Numbered from the stretch's first letter, positions 18,142-28,558 are shown. The stretch: DNA of 28,558 nt from Chara braunii (GCA_003427395.1 BFEA01000034.1:1178684-1207241), one strand, 5' to 3'. Program-made: numbers and translations. Notes: generated by a model not told the origin, from the sequence alone.

Positions 18142-20627
18142 ATGACCTCGTCCAATCCAGCAAATGCTGGTCCTTTCAAAGATGAGAAGACAAGGATAAG
18201 GGGCATAATCGAAGATTGCTATGCTAGAGGTATTCTTCCAGAAGAATTTGCCCCTAGCATAGCGGATTCTGGGCAGGATTTTGTCAGAGTCGTGGTTAAT
18301 CAGGATTTCTACAATATTCAGGCTGAATGGCTGGCTGAACATGCTGTCTCGGTTCAATTCGAAAATGATGCAATCTCCCTGCCACCCTCAGTGAAGAATA
18401 GGTTGATACACATATATGAGGAAGGATGGTCCCTCGCAGCGGAATTCAATTTGGCCCCAAAAAGGGGGGTCTTCCGCTGCGACGGGAAAAATCTCGTCAC
18501 CTATATTGCAAGTGCCAGAGAGATTGCCACATGGATGATCAGAAAAGACACAGATGAAAAAGTACTTGATGGGAAAAAATACTCGGTAAGATTTCGTCCC
18601 TGGATGACCGAAAATGAACTATATGAATGGAACGAAGCCCAAAAGTACAGATATTTTTGGGTGAAAGCCATTCAGGTGCCCGTATCAGTCCTGCCTCACC
18701 TGAAAGGGGCGGTGCAGAAAGCATTTGGAAGGGTCATCAAATCCCACGAGGCCTTTGCTGATCCTATTAACCCCAATCTGTGGAATGTAAGATTCGATAT
18801 GGAAGTATCGGCCAGAGTATGGTACAAACAACATTTGATCATTGATCTAAATGAAGATGGCTGGGTGGACCTCCACATAGCATGTTCGGACTCCCTGCGG
18901 TGCAAAAAGTGCCGAAAATACTTCCACTCGGAGACGGATGATAACTGCCCGATCAAATTGAGGCACAACAGCCACGGTAAAACCTTCAAAGAGGCAGCTG
19001 TCTCAGACAACCCCAGCAAGACTGGGGAAAATCCTAAATCCGGTGGCAACAAAGTAAAACCCCCCACTGACGGTAAGACTCCCACAGGCGAAGTCGAGAA
19101 GGACAAAGGGAACAGTAAGGAGAAGGAGCAGGTTCCCCACAAGGAGGTCATCACCATAACCGAATGTCAAAAAGACTCAGGCAAGTTAGACGAACACAAA
19201 GAGGATAAAACCTCAGCTTCCAAGGAACTTGGCGAACCTCTGCGGAAGAAAAGCGACTCAAAGAGCAAACCAGTCCGCCGTCATGCCTGGAAGTTGAAAA
19301 AGCCCCAGAACCAACTTATAAAAAATCAGGGGAACACAACTTCTTCACGAGACTCATCCAAAACAAGGGAATGGAAAAGTGGGGAGGAAAAAGAAGGTGA
19401 AGGGGAGGATAAGACAGACAAGGGGAAGGAGCAGGGGGAGAAGGAAGGGGAACAACAGCGGACAGGAGAGAAGAGCAGAGGCACAGAAGACATGGATATT
19501 TCTTCTACCTCCACCTCCCCCTCCCCCGCATCCCCAAAACCCCCTGCCCCAACTCCCCCACCTCCCCAAGCCGACTTCACGGTATCTGTCTTCCAGCCCA
19601 TCATCCCCCCCCCCCTGCGGTCGTGCCCCTCCTGGAAGATAAGGATGGTCCAAAAGAGGGGGACAAGCCCAAGGACACGGGGTACAAGCCGGGTTGCTCT
19701 GCAATTACCTCACAGCCGACTTTCTGCGCTGCTAACAAAGAACAAACAGTGGAGGTACGCAGGAAAAAGAAGAATCATAAGTTGAGCTCAAGGAACAGCG
19801 CTGATCTCCCCCTGGACATGTCCTTCAGCATCCCTGGGACGGAGTCAGGTTATTCCAAGAGGCTCAAGACGAACGACGCAGTGGCAGTGCCTCAACTGAG
19901 TCACCAAGTAACTTCAGAAAAGGACCTGAACCTATCTCCCACTCGTAGGAAAAGGCCTCAGTCCCAGAAACAAACCAAGAAGGCACTGAGCTTTGCAATG
20001 CCTACGAGGACCTTATCCAGGAAAGATAAAAATTCAAAAAAAGTAAACCAGCTCTTGATCCCTCTCATATGCAGCACAAAAGACGGTGAGGCGGGAATCA
20101 TTATCACAAAAGATCAGGGGGGAAATGACTGTCTACCGAACATCCCTGTGAAAGCCCAACCCTCAGACACTGAAATAATGGATACAATCAACTCTGAGGT
20201 CCTGAAAGGATTGGGAAAAGTGAGTGGCCCCCCTCTGATCGGCATGGGGAGACACACTGTGGCAGTCAACTCCAAGGAGATGACACTACTGTATATTGCA
20301 GTTCTAAGACTGGTCTCGTGGTCCCAAAGTGCAGACACCCCCGAATCTAAAAAACTCAATTGGCGGAGTCTTTCCCCGTTACTGGCTGCCCCGGCCACGC
20401 AGTTCGCCAAACTGTCAATCTTGCCAAACCTCTCAGCAAGTCATGTTGCTGATTGGTTGACAAGCGCTGAACTACAGGACTCGCTGGACTCAGAAGAGCT
20501 CCTTAAACAACTGTGCCCTTTGAACATCCCAAATGGAATTCCCCAACCCATCCAGCAAGCATGCTCAGACCGCATCCAAATTCAGAGCGGCAGCGACCTC
20601 AAAGATGGTCCTGCCGAACAGAATTAA
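18142..20627 (+). pseudogene. LINE ORF1 (nucleic-acid-binding protein), one frameshift
   Basis: ORF1 proteins of LINEs coat the element RNA. The ATG at 18142 (context GAAGATGACC) opens a frame of 547 codons to 19785. An N-terminal domain of ~240 residues resembles the DUF4283 type of plant LINE ORF1 (YSVRFRPWM, WVKAIQVPV). It ends in a CX2CX4HX6C knuckle (C254, C257, H262, C269; ~18901-18948). A long Lys/Glu/Ser-rich disordered part with a Pro-rich stretch (~19500-19620) follows. At an 11-C run (19605-19615) the sensible reading moves from frame 1 to frame 3, which continues to TAA 20625-20627. The C-terminal ~330 residues hold basic patches (RRKKKNHK, RRKRPQSQKQ). The intact product would be about 828 residues. 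The single break in a homopolymer may be real slippage or a sequencing error. Confidence 0.85.
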
Positions 20628-23600
20628 AATAGTGAGTTGGAACATAAGAGGGTTGGGGGAAACCTCCAACAGAGAGAAAAGATCCAGATTTAAGTCATGG
20701 GTATATAATGACAACCTGCACATAGTGTGCCTCCAAGAAACAAAACCAAGTTCGGAAAAAATAGTGAACGGAAACAGGTGGTGGTCAGGTCCCCAGTTCT
20801 GGTCTCCAGTTGATGGAACTAAGGGAGGGATGGCCATCCTCATCCATAAAGACCTCGAAGTAGAGGTCTTGGACTCCTTTCACGACCCCAAGGGTAGATG
20901 GATCTGGGTGAAACTTGCTGTAGAGGAAGAGGACTGGGCGGTAATGTCGGTGTACGCCCCGGTTGAGTACTCAGAAAGAACGAATTTTTTTACCACCCTC
21001 CCGGCGTTTATTCCAGATGTGGAAAACTTCATCATAGCTGGTGACTGGAACTCCACCCTCAACCCAGGACTTGACTCTCCCCATCCAACTCCCATTCGAA
21101 CTGATGCAATCATGCTGTCCTCACTCATAGAATCACAGTGCATGACGGACGTCTTCAGAACTCTAAACCCGGATTCCCCGGGCCACACGTGGGACGGCCC
21201 CAAGCCGGCCTCCCATGTAACCCCCCCCAGCAGGAGACTAGACCTAATCCTGGCAAGGGCGGTGGTGTGGGACCGCTGTTCCTGGTGCGAAACTTTAAAT
21301 GAACACCTGTCAGATCACTACCCAGTGGCTATGGAAGTTCTAGCTAAGGAGCAGTTCGTTAGGGTCAGACCTCCATTCAGATTAAACACAACGATCCTTA
21401 AAGACCCAGGTATTCTAAACTGGGTCAAAGAACAAAAATGTCGAAATGGATGGAGACTAAAGACCTCTTTAGCAACGAGCAGGCCTGGGCAGAAACAGGC
21501 TTATGCATCCTCACGGCAGCCCTCAAGATGTTTTCCAGAATGAAAGCTGCCAACAGAAAATGGAATGAAATCTGCACCAAGAAAGCAATAACTGAAGCAG
21601 AAAGTAACATGGGCAAAGACCCGTTTTCGGACCACTATTGGTCCATGAAAAGAATGGAAAACATTGCTGCCCTCGAAGCACTAGAACTCAAGAGACAAAA
21701 GGACTGGCTCAACTGGCTCAGGATCAGAGGTCTGGTGGGCTTTGATAGGATGACGAAAGAAACTTTCCGCTCCCTCATCCTACGTCAAGCCAAGCCAACC
21801 CTTAGGGAACTGCACCACCCATTCAATCCCCATGAACCCCTGGTCACCAGCACTGAAGAAATGTGCAGGTACGCCAAGGACTACTTCATGGACATTGTCT
21901 CCACCCGTAGACCGCTAGATCCACAAGACAGAGACCTATCAATGATTTCTGGTTTTTGGGAGGGAATTCCGTCTTCAGTCCCCCCTAGCACCAAGGAGGC
22001 CCTGGACCAACCATTCTCCTCACAAGAACTCCTACAGGCCGCCAAGAACATGGCCACAGGTAAGTGCCCAGGCATTGATGGACTCCCTATAGAACTGTTC
22101 CTTAGCGCCTGGGACACCTTCGCCCCATTCCTATGCCAAATAATTAACAACACACTAACTTCAGGAATGCTGCCGAAAGGTTGGCTAAAAGGAGTAATCT
22201 CACTCCTCTATAAAAAAGGCGACAAAAGAAAAGTAAAAAACTACCGCCCCATCTCGGTCCTAAACGTCGCCTACAAAATCCTGGCTAAAGCGCTTGCCAT
22301 GAGACTGGCCGACGTCCTTCCAGATCTGATCGGCATTGAGCAAGGGGCTTTCGTCAAGGGCAGATCCATTTTTGACAATATTTTATCAACTATCCAAGCA
22401 TTAAAAATTTTAGCCGAAGACAAAGTGAATGTGGCGATTCTTCTGCTGGACATGGAAAAAGCCTATGACAAAGTGGGGTGGGCCTTCGTGTTCACATCCT
22501 TGTCCAAAATGGGCTTCGGGGAGGGATTTTGCAAGTGGGTGAAGGCCATGTACACAGAGGCTACATCTGTGGTGCTAGTAAATGGACGCCTGTCATCTAG
22601 CTTCCCTCTAACGCGTTCCCTCAGACAAGGATGCCCCCTGGCCCCTCTACTTTTTGTCTTACAACTGGAGGTTCTGATGCATAACATCCGCTCCAATGAC
22701 GCTATATTGGGACTCAGCATCCCCCCCATTCCATACAATGGAAAGGGGGGGCACTGGCAGATGACCTCACCATAGCCTGCGCCAATACAGTGCCTTCCTT
22801 TCAAGCCTTAAGAGAGGTTCTAAATGAGTATTGCCACCTGTCTGAGGCCTCCATTAACTGGGAGAAATCCGCGTTCCTCCTCCCTGAACCATATGAGATT
22901 TGTGTGGACTGGGGTTTCAAGAAGGTCCCTTCCAACAACTCTGACAGATTCCTGGGAGTCCAGGTCTCACTGTCTAACTGTTCAACAACACAGGATGCTA
23001 TACTAGTTGAAAAGGTTACCACTAGAATCATGGGATGGGCTAGGAACTTTAGGCTCTCCCTGTTCGGGAGAGCACTGGTAATATCGACAGCGGCCTTCTC
23101 CATACTATGGTTCCCCTTGACAGTATACTTACTAGGAGAAGAGGCCTACCGGAAAATCAAATACGTAGAAGCAAGGTACCTCTGGAAACCGGCGGCTTCA
23201 GATTTGCAAGGCTACCTAAGCAAGGTAGCCTTTGCAAGGCTACCTAAGCAAGGTAGCCTGGGACTCCGTGTGCTTCCCGAGGGAACAGGGTGGCCTGGGG
23301 ATACTGGACCCAGGAAAACAGAACCTGGCCCTACTGGCAAAATGGCCAGTGCAAGCCTTGCAAGAATGCAAACTAAAGCACTGGAAAGCCTTTGCAGAAT
23401 TCATCCTCATGAGGGAATGGAACTTGTCCCACCCGTCACACGTGTGGCTCTGCTTTTTCATCAAGTCATTCTCCAATAGACAGATCAAATCACCCGTGTG
23501 GAGAAACATTATATTGGCCTGGAACAAAGTACGCCCCGCCAGAACAACGGAACCTATTACAAAGACTCAAATTTTGAATCAGATTATCTTTGAAAACGAT

Positions 23601-24902
23601 CTGATCAGACTCCCAGACAACTCACAACTGGGAGCGGACTCAGGACAAGGGTCTTTTGGAAGAAGCTGGATAGAAAAAGGAATACTTCAACTAAAAAATA
23701 TTTGAGATTCTCGGTCCAATGACTGGATACCCCTCGAGAGGTTGAGAGCTCTTCTCCCACGAATGCACAACTTAAACCAACTTCGCAAGGATACAGTCTG
23801 CCATACGCGCACATTGGATATCAGCTCTGAAGCCAGCAACAGATTGGCCCCCTGGGTCCTGGCTCATCGACCCAAGGGATCCAAGTTCCTTCTGGAAAGT
23901 CCTAGGCCCTGATCTCATGCCAGGAACCAAAGCCCAAAAATGGCAATTGATTCGGCATGTGAGCTCAGATGGTCTGCTGAAATACTGCGAGGATGCTCTA
24001 ATCAGCCACCTAGAGGACTGGGAGGAAGCAAGGGTCCAGGAAATTCCAGGAAAAAGAAAATCAATCTGCAAAGTTCTGCCTCTGAAGCCAGACTCTCTGA
24101 GCATAGAACCTCTAAGCTTCGGTTGGAATAACCCCCTCCCTCCCTCTCTCAATGTCCACCACAGGGGGCCAACCCCTCTGTTTAACTACAGACCTAGGAC
24201 AGGGGTCATCGCACTTAGGAGTAAGCTAAAAAAGACTCCAATAGGGACGGTAAAGAGAAGGCTGGCCCATCAACAGGAGGCACAATTGGAGGACACAGAC
24301 ATGTATCACCTGTGGAAAGCACTGAAGAAGATGCCCTCCCAAAGGAACGCAGCAATCATCTGGCTCCAATCATTACAGGTTACAGCTACAGCGGTATGGC
24401 TTAATTCCAAGGGTATGAAAATACCAGAAACATGCGTCGGTTGCGATTGGGCATGGGAATCAGCCCCACACTTATGGCTCCAGTGTCTCACTCGTTAGTG
24501 GTATGGGAATGGTGGAAAGAGAGGTGGAGAGTGGTGGGACTGCCAGTCAACGTTTGGACGGACAAATTTATCCTTCAAGGCATTCAAGACGGGCCTGGCC
24601 CGTTCACAAGTGGCTCAAAGTACATGGCAAATGTTTGCAGAGGAATCTTATTGGAAGCTATCTGGTGGAGGAGGAACCAACTCCTCTTCAAAAATGAGAA
24701 ACAGTGCATTCTGCACGTCTTTAACAGGATCCTCGCTGAACTCCGTATTACAATCCAAGCTGACTGGAGATCCAAAAGCCGATCATGGTTCATGAAAACC
24801 TGGGCTCACGAGAGTACTTTTGCCTCAATACCAGAGGAGGACAGACTTAAGCTGGCAGATTGGCTTCTGAAATATCAGACGTCTGGAGCCGGGGGAACAT
24901 GA
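20605..24902 (+). pseudogene. LINE ORF2 (endonuclease - reverse transcriptase), multiply frameshifted
   Basis: ORF2 nicks the target and copies the RNA onto it. The ATG at 20605 (or an in-frame one at 20533) overlaps the end of ORF1. The APE-type endonuclease is complete: SWNIRGL (N13), QETK (E45), VYAPV, GDWN (D147, N149), SDHYPV (D237, H238). RT motifs in frame 3: GKCPGIDGLPIE (~22065), YRPISVLN, EQGAFVKGRSI, LLDMEKAYDKV (~22445), RQGCPLAPLLF (~22624), then in frame 2 LADD (22754-22765), the catalytic pair. The C-terminal zinc motif is CVGC..H..C (~24435-24490), then IWWRRNQLLF and a charged tail to TGA 24900-24902. Frame changes: A5 run ~21432, G7 run 22745-22751, the 28-bp duplication 23203-23258, ~23840 and ~24450-24498. 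Stop: TGA 23703-23705. Confidence 0.92.
23203..23258 (+). repeat. 28-bp perfect tandem duplication inside ORF2
   Basis: 23203-23230 and 23231-23258 are identical. The unit contains GGCTACC and GGTAGCC, arms of a 7-bp stem with a 7-nt loop. 28 is not a multiple of 3, and the ORF2 reading passes from frame 2 to frame 3 exactly here, so the duplication alone explains the break. Confidence 0.95.
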
Positions 24903-25007
24903 CTTCAGTCTCTCCAGGGTTTTGGACAATTGGTTTCTTACCTTTATTGCTGTTTGAACGTTTGTTAGTCCAGTTGTTATTTCTTTTCCAAAAAATAAAA
25001 AATAAAA
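24903..25007 (+). other. LINE 3' UTR and A-rich tail
   Basis: A short T-rich 3' UTR is followed by AAAAAATAAAAAATAAAAAA-type sequence from ~24989, directly before the second target duplication. The tail length is ambiguous by up to four A because the duplication starts with AAAA. Confidence 0.88.
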
Positions 25008-25021
25008 AAAATATTGTGCCC
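25008..25021 (+). repeat. LINE target-site duplication, 3' copy
   Basis: AAAATATTGTGCCC, identical to 16199-16212. Confidence 0.92.
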
Positions 25022-25785
25022 CCTCCCATGGGACCTTCCTCGTCCGCTGGCTCTCAGTTTTTGCCGCTGCCACATGTTAACCGGCAGGATGTCACTCATA
25101 GCTTGGCAGGCTGCTGAAGGTTCAAACCAGCAACACCCCAGCGGGCTACCGCAGATGCACCATTAGTGACTCGGTAACCCAATGTGACTGCCACAGAGAT
25201 GAATTCCACCTGCCAGAGGTGGGCGAGCATCAAGAGGGGGCAACAATTTAGAGTTGCCCAATTTTGGTGGCAATTTTTTGCTCTCACATAAACAATCTCA
25301 AAAGAATCATGCCATAAGAGTGCATGCTTCTCCCCCCCCCCCCCCGCCCCCTCTCCCTCCGACTCCCGACTTCTTGTGTTGGTTTGCACTTGTACGTGAT
25401 TTCATCGCATTGATCTGCCACGGGCCCCATGCTAGATCGCGAACTCTGAATTTCTTCGGTGCGCTCTGATGAACAATGTCATGGTATGCACGGTGGTAGA
25501 AGGGCAGAACACTTCTACGCTGCACTAGAGAATGACTGACGGATGCTAGACCGTACTCTGCTTTCAACATGCTTTAGTTTGCTATGCTCTCGGCGTTCAA
25601 TGCCGGAGACATGCATGTCTCCAGTGCTATGACTTTTTATATGTGCGCTCTCAATTTTTTGACATACCGACGACGTATGGTGTGAAACCGACGATTGGCT
25701 GACTGCATGACCGTGAATTTTGTCCGTCAGCACGCACGTATAATCGAGTACACATGTACACATGTTTTGTTTTGGTTTATCGGGT
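25022..25785. other. Intergenic, poly(C) only
   Basis: It holds a 14-nt poly(C) at 25332-25345. No gene or clear repeat is seen otherwise; a B-box-like GGTTCAAACC at 25119 lacks support. Confidence 0.5.
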
Positions 25786-25842
25786 GGCTCTCTCACCTCC
25801 ATCGCCTCTCTCATCTCCATCGCCTCTCTCACCTCCATCGCC
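25786..25842. repeat. 18-bp minisatellite, three units
   Basis: GCCTCTCTCACCTCCATC is repeated at 25786-25803 (one change), 25804-25821 (one change) and 25822-25839. The MREAMEVRE-type translation on the minus strand is a product of the repeat. Confidence 0.92.
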
Positions 25843-25900
25843 ACTTTGCAAAGGTGTTGTTCGACTGTTGAAGGTTTGCACGTCAAAAAAGGCACCCGAT

Positions 25901-25948
25901 AAAACAAAACAAAACAAAACAAAACAAAACAAAGCAAAGCAAAAAAAA
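25901..25948. repeat. (AAAAC)n microsatellite
   Basis: Six perfect AAAAC units, then two AAAGC units and an A run. Confidence 0.95.
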
Positions 25949-26439
25949 TCAACAGGGGAAAGAAAAAAGCGAAAGTGTGTAGAAAAAGGGGATGGGACTC
26001 GGGATGAGAGAAGAGAGAGGGTGAAGGAAAGAAAGGGTGCGGCCGCCTCTCCTGTGAAGTTAAAATTGAAACGAGAATCTAGGAGCAACGAGCAAGAACG
26101 TACTCACACCGCCACTCCGTGGGGCGAGCGGTTGGCTCTAACGGCGTTCACATAAAGCACCATGGAAAGCCTCCTTGATCCGAGCACGGCCTAAGAAAGA
26201 GTGTGGTCCGATTCGTGAACGGTTGATATCCTCGGGGGCTCGAAACGGGGACGTAATATATTTCGACGGCTATGTCTCATTTTAGTTGGATACGAGAGAT
26301 GCAGTAGTCGGGAAGTGCGAGCCGAACACCAAGAGGAGCGAGCAACGGAGAGACTCCGCGAAGTTGGCCCGGGATCAGAAATCGATCCCACCATTTGCCA
26401 AAGCAGAAGAGGGAGCAGTTAACAACAAATCGACCAGCC

Positions 26440-26800
26440 ATGTCGGAAGTGGAAGAGACATTCAAGCGGATCAGCTCCCATAAAGGAGTGCTTGGGAGCA
26501 TCATTAAACGGTGACGGAATACCAATTAGAACAACACTGGACAACACCACATCGGTCCAGTATGCAGCTCTCATGAGCACGCTCGTGTCCAAGGCGCGGA
26601 CCATTGTGAAGGGCTTCAATAAACATGATCAAAATCCGGCAACAGCAAGGGTCAAAGGCGACGGAGCGTCATCAAAAAAGGCAGCCGCAGCACAAAATGA
26701 CCTCACTTTCTTGCGCATTCGGTCCAAGAAGCATGAGATCATGGTCGCCCCGGATGAGGGGTTTATACTCATCGTAATACAGAATCCAAGCGGCGATTAA
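26440..26800 (+). pseudogene. DYNLRB: Roadblock/LC7-type dynein light chain, one frameshift
   Basis: Roadblock light chains form a dimer that binds dynein intermediate chains in cytoplasmic and axonemal dynein. The ATG at 26440 (AGCCATGTCG) gives [20 protein letters not shown], the typical N terminus, but frame 1 stops at 26512-26514. From 26507 frame 2 continues with [46 protein letters not shown] and IVIQNP to TAA 26798-26800: the whole family sequence in one exon. One extra base (or two missing) near 26503-26507 causes the break. A 63-bp insertion (26633-26695) adds 21 residues rich in Ala, Lys and Gly just before NDLTF, so the product would be ~120 residues instead of the usual ~96-105. 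It may be a functional gene with an assembly error, or a pseudogene or processed copy (no introns, but no clear poly(A) tail). The family assignment is firm; the functional state is open. Confidence 0.9.
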
Positions 26801-28515
26801 GCAAAGCAGACGACCTCGTCGACGCTATGACTGGAGGCGTCTTCCTCGCTGGCCTAATTTCGCTAAAAGCCTTGTTCAAATTGCCAAAAAGGTCACGGGA
26901 AGCGATCTCAGCAGCCTAACGACCAACGAGGTGCGCGCCAATGTAAGGGGGCAACAGGATAATGGAGAGCGACGGCTTTAACTGCGACTAACGAGGAGTT
27001 CAATTCGTCAAATACCATGCTGACATATTAGCAGCGAAAAGATCGTACCCAAAGACAGCCATACCAGCAACTAGTGCTGACAAAACCTCCTAATTCGAGA
27101 AAATTTCTTCAGCTGCAATCAGTTGACATTTCTCGGCTCAAAGATTTCATGCCAATGCTTCGGATGCTGATGATAGAAGGGGGGTTGCGCGCGCTCATTT
27201 GACTGCAGGCTTTCAATTCAACGACTCACGTTCAGTGCTCTTCGTTGAATGCTTATATGGCACAAAAGATGAAACGAAACAAAGAAAGTGACAGAGTGAA
27301 TGTTGGTCCGTTGAATTTGCTTGCAATCAAGAGAAGCCCACAGCATGCACGTAGAACCCCGGCCATTTCAGCCAATTATGAGGGCAGGGGAAACAGGAAC
27401 CGTCTGCAATAGGAGGGCCGCGCAATTTATGGAGCGGAAAAGGCCGGGTACGCAGAGCACATCGAGGTAACCGCTCACTTTCTCCGCCCAGCGAAAAATC
27501 CTACTCGCCCTTTTCCCTCCCTCAAAACGTGCGCGTACACACACACACACGGCGAGCATAACAACACACACGCACACAAGAAAAGACACATCCACAACTA
27601 GCTCACAAGTACAAAACACAAACTCATACAAAACTCAACCCGCCTGCCGTCGTTCCCACAGACAACATAACTACCGGTTCCCAGTTAGAAAAAATAAGGA
27701 AAAAGCAGCAGACTCTAGATGCTCACTCAGACCGACGACGAATTTGGATAGTTGCCCGAGGAAAGCGCGGCTTGATCCTACGATAGGCAAACCGTGCTAC
27801 GTAAGAATTCAACCCGCAAAAGAAAAACAATAAAAGTGAGGAGGAGATATATGATTTCATCCGAAATACCAAACGGAATTGGAACTCGGCCCCGTCCTCG
27901 ACGCGAACATCTGGCACCGCCTGGAACATGCATACGCATATCCCGCTCTGCAAATGGAATACACAGAACCATACCATACACTGTCCAACCGACGACGCAA
28001 TCATCGTCACCTTCGTGGCCAATGATAAAGATCAATCGGTACAGACATCGATCAAGCGTACTTGATCAGTCAACGGACATGCTAATGCAAGAACAACCTA
28101 CGGGTAGTCATCAATGTTAGAACTGATCCAAATACCTGCTCATTGATGACGTTGAAAAGGATTCCCTAGCCACTACACCGATTACAATCATCGTTGGCCT
28201 TTCACCATCCTCACTAAGGGAAACGAATCATCATCATCACAAAGCAACCCAATTATAAGATAAGCATCAGCATCGAGTTCCGCATATGGATATCAGCCAC
28301 TTCACGTCAAAAACACAATCACTAGAGCCTCGCGTTCGCTAGCCGACCTGACAGAATCACTTGATGATACAAAAAGCAAACAATTCGGAATTGATTAACT
28401 ACACCAATCACGAGCTGGGGTTCCCTCATGATTTTCGACCCGATTACTTTTCGTCCAAGTGCGTGGGAACTCGATTGAAATTCAAGAGTAATCGGGACAT
28501 CCCAGGTAACATGAG

Positions 28516-28517
<2 letters not shown>
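26801..28517. other. Downstream region, no recognised gene
   Basis: The start would include the 3' UTR of the dynein light chain gene. A short AC run is at ~27538-27550. Overlapping open frames of 85-108 codons on both strands at 27723-28120 show no known domain and cannot all be real; none is called. No poly(A) signal is obvious close to 26800. Confidence 0.45.

Positions 28518-28558
<41 letters not shown>
28518..28558. repeat. (CT)n microsatellite at the window edge
   Basis: CT units run to the last base, so the tract probably continues beyond the window. Confidence 0.95.

Larger units (their letters stand above)
16213..25007 (+). mobile_element. Full-length plant L1-type LINE, disabled
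   Basis: An 8,795-bp non-LTR retrotransposon. Order: 5' UTR 16213-18141, ORF1 18142-20627, ORF2 20605-24902, 3' UTR with an A-rich tail to 25007. ORF1 has a CCHC knuckle, and ORF2 an APE-type endonuclease, an RT and a C-terminal zinc motif. The 14-nt target duplication on both sides proves the ends and shows the copy is not 5' truncated, which is uncommon for LINEs. It is inactive now: one frameshift in ORF1; five frame changes and one stop in ORF2. Codons are otherwise well kept and the catalytic residues of both enzymes are intact, so the insertion is young compared with the Ty3/gypsy element at the left of the window. Confidence 0.95.

Noticed and set aside
18696-19157. Minus-strand open frame of 153 codons opposite LINE ORF1
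   Set aside because: Antisense shadow of a well-supported + strand ORF; no own family signal.
19354-19704. Gly/Trp-rich minus-strand frame opposite the Pro-rich part of ORF1
   Set aside because: Produced by the CCC/CCT-rich antisense strand.
25098-25165. tRNA or SINE around GGTTCAAACC at 25119
   Set aside because: On + the A-box-like match is too close; on - both boxes are weak.
26511-26529. GT...AG of 19 nt at the dynein light chain frameshift read as an intron
   Set aside because: Far too short for a spliceosomal intron, and it would remove the conserved GDGIPI residues.
27723-28120. Three overlapping open frames of 85-108 codons on both strands
   Set aside because: None shows a family motif and they exclude one another.
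1-28558. CRISPR array, prokaryotic operons, toxin or defence system
   Set aside because: No regularly spaced repeats, no ribosome-binding-site-linked gene clusters, and the content is eukaryotic retroelements.

Overview
This is a repeat-dense nuclear window from a eukaryote, most likely a streptophyte (green plant lineage) and probably a charophyte alga such as Chara. Three things point there: a plant-type LINE whose ORF1 ends its folded part in a CCHC knuckle, a Ty3/gypsy element with a chromodomain-like C terminus, and a roadblock-type dynein light chain gene (flowering plants have lost dynein motors, while charophytes keep flagellate sperm). The genus is recognition-based inference; the window does not prove it. 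The N runs (9975-9978, 12729-12733) show it is draft assembly.

Layout: (1) About 55-5634 is the gag-pol interior of a decayed Ty3/gypsy retrotransposon on +, followed by a polypurine tract and a 3' LTR whose right end is unclear. The LTR or its flank carries a 164-bp tandem duplication and a compound (AG)n/(AC)n microsatellite. The 5' LTR lies outside the window. (2) 7228-7840 is a 3' fragment of an old LINE; 7840-8810 is a palindrome-rich GC block, a 119/110-bp tandem repeat and a microsatellite. (3) 8810-16198 has no convincing protein gene. It holds small repeats: a 50-bp dispersed motif that sits next to poly(A) tracts, a ~565-bp foldback element, a tRNA-headed SINE candidate on -, a ~89-nt hairpin and several simple repeats. 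(4) 16213-25007 is an essentially full-length 8.8-kb LINE of the plant L1 type, bounded by a perfect 14-nt target-site duplication. It has a 1.9-kb 5' UTR, ORF1, an overlapping ORF2 (APE endonuclease, reverse transcriptase, C-terminal zinc motif) and an A-rich tail. It is disabled by frameshifts, a stop and a 28-bp duplication. (5) 25022-26160 is spacer with a minisatellite. (6) 26440-26800 encodes a roadblock/LC7 dynein light chain homologue, the only clear non-transposon gene; it carries one frameshift and a 63-bp in-frame insertion. (7) 26801-28558 shows no recognisable gene and ends in a (CT)n tract.

The genes do not form a pathway. The window records repeated retroelement insertion and decay beside one cytoskeletal gene. 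I see no defence system, CRISPR array, operon or bona fide tRNA/rRNA gene. The least explained structures are the foldback element at 10213-10777 and the insertion inside the dynein light chain gene.
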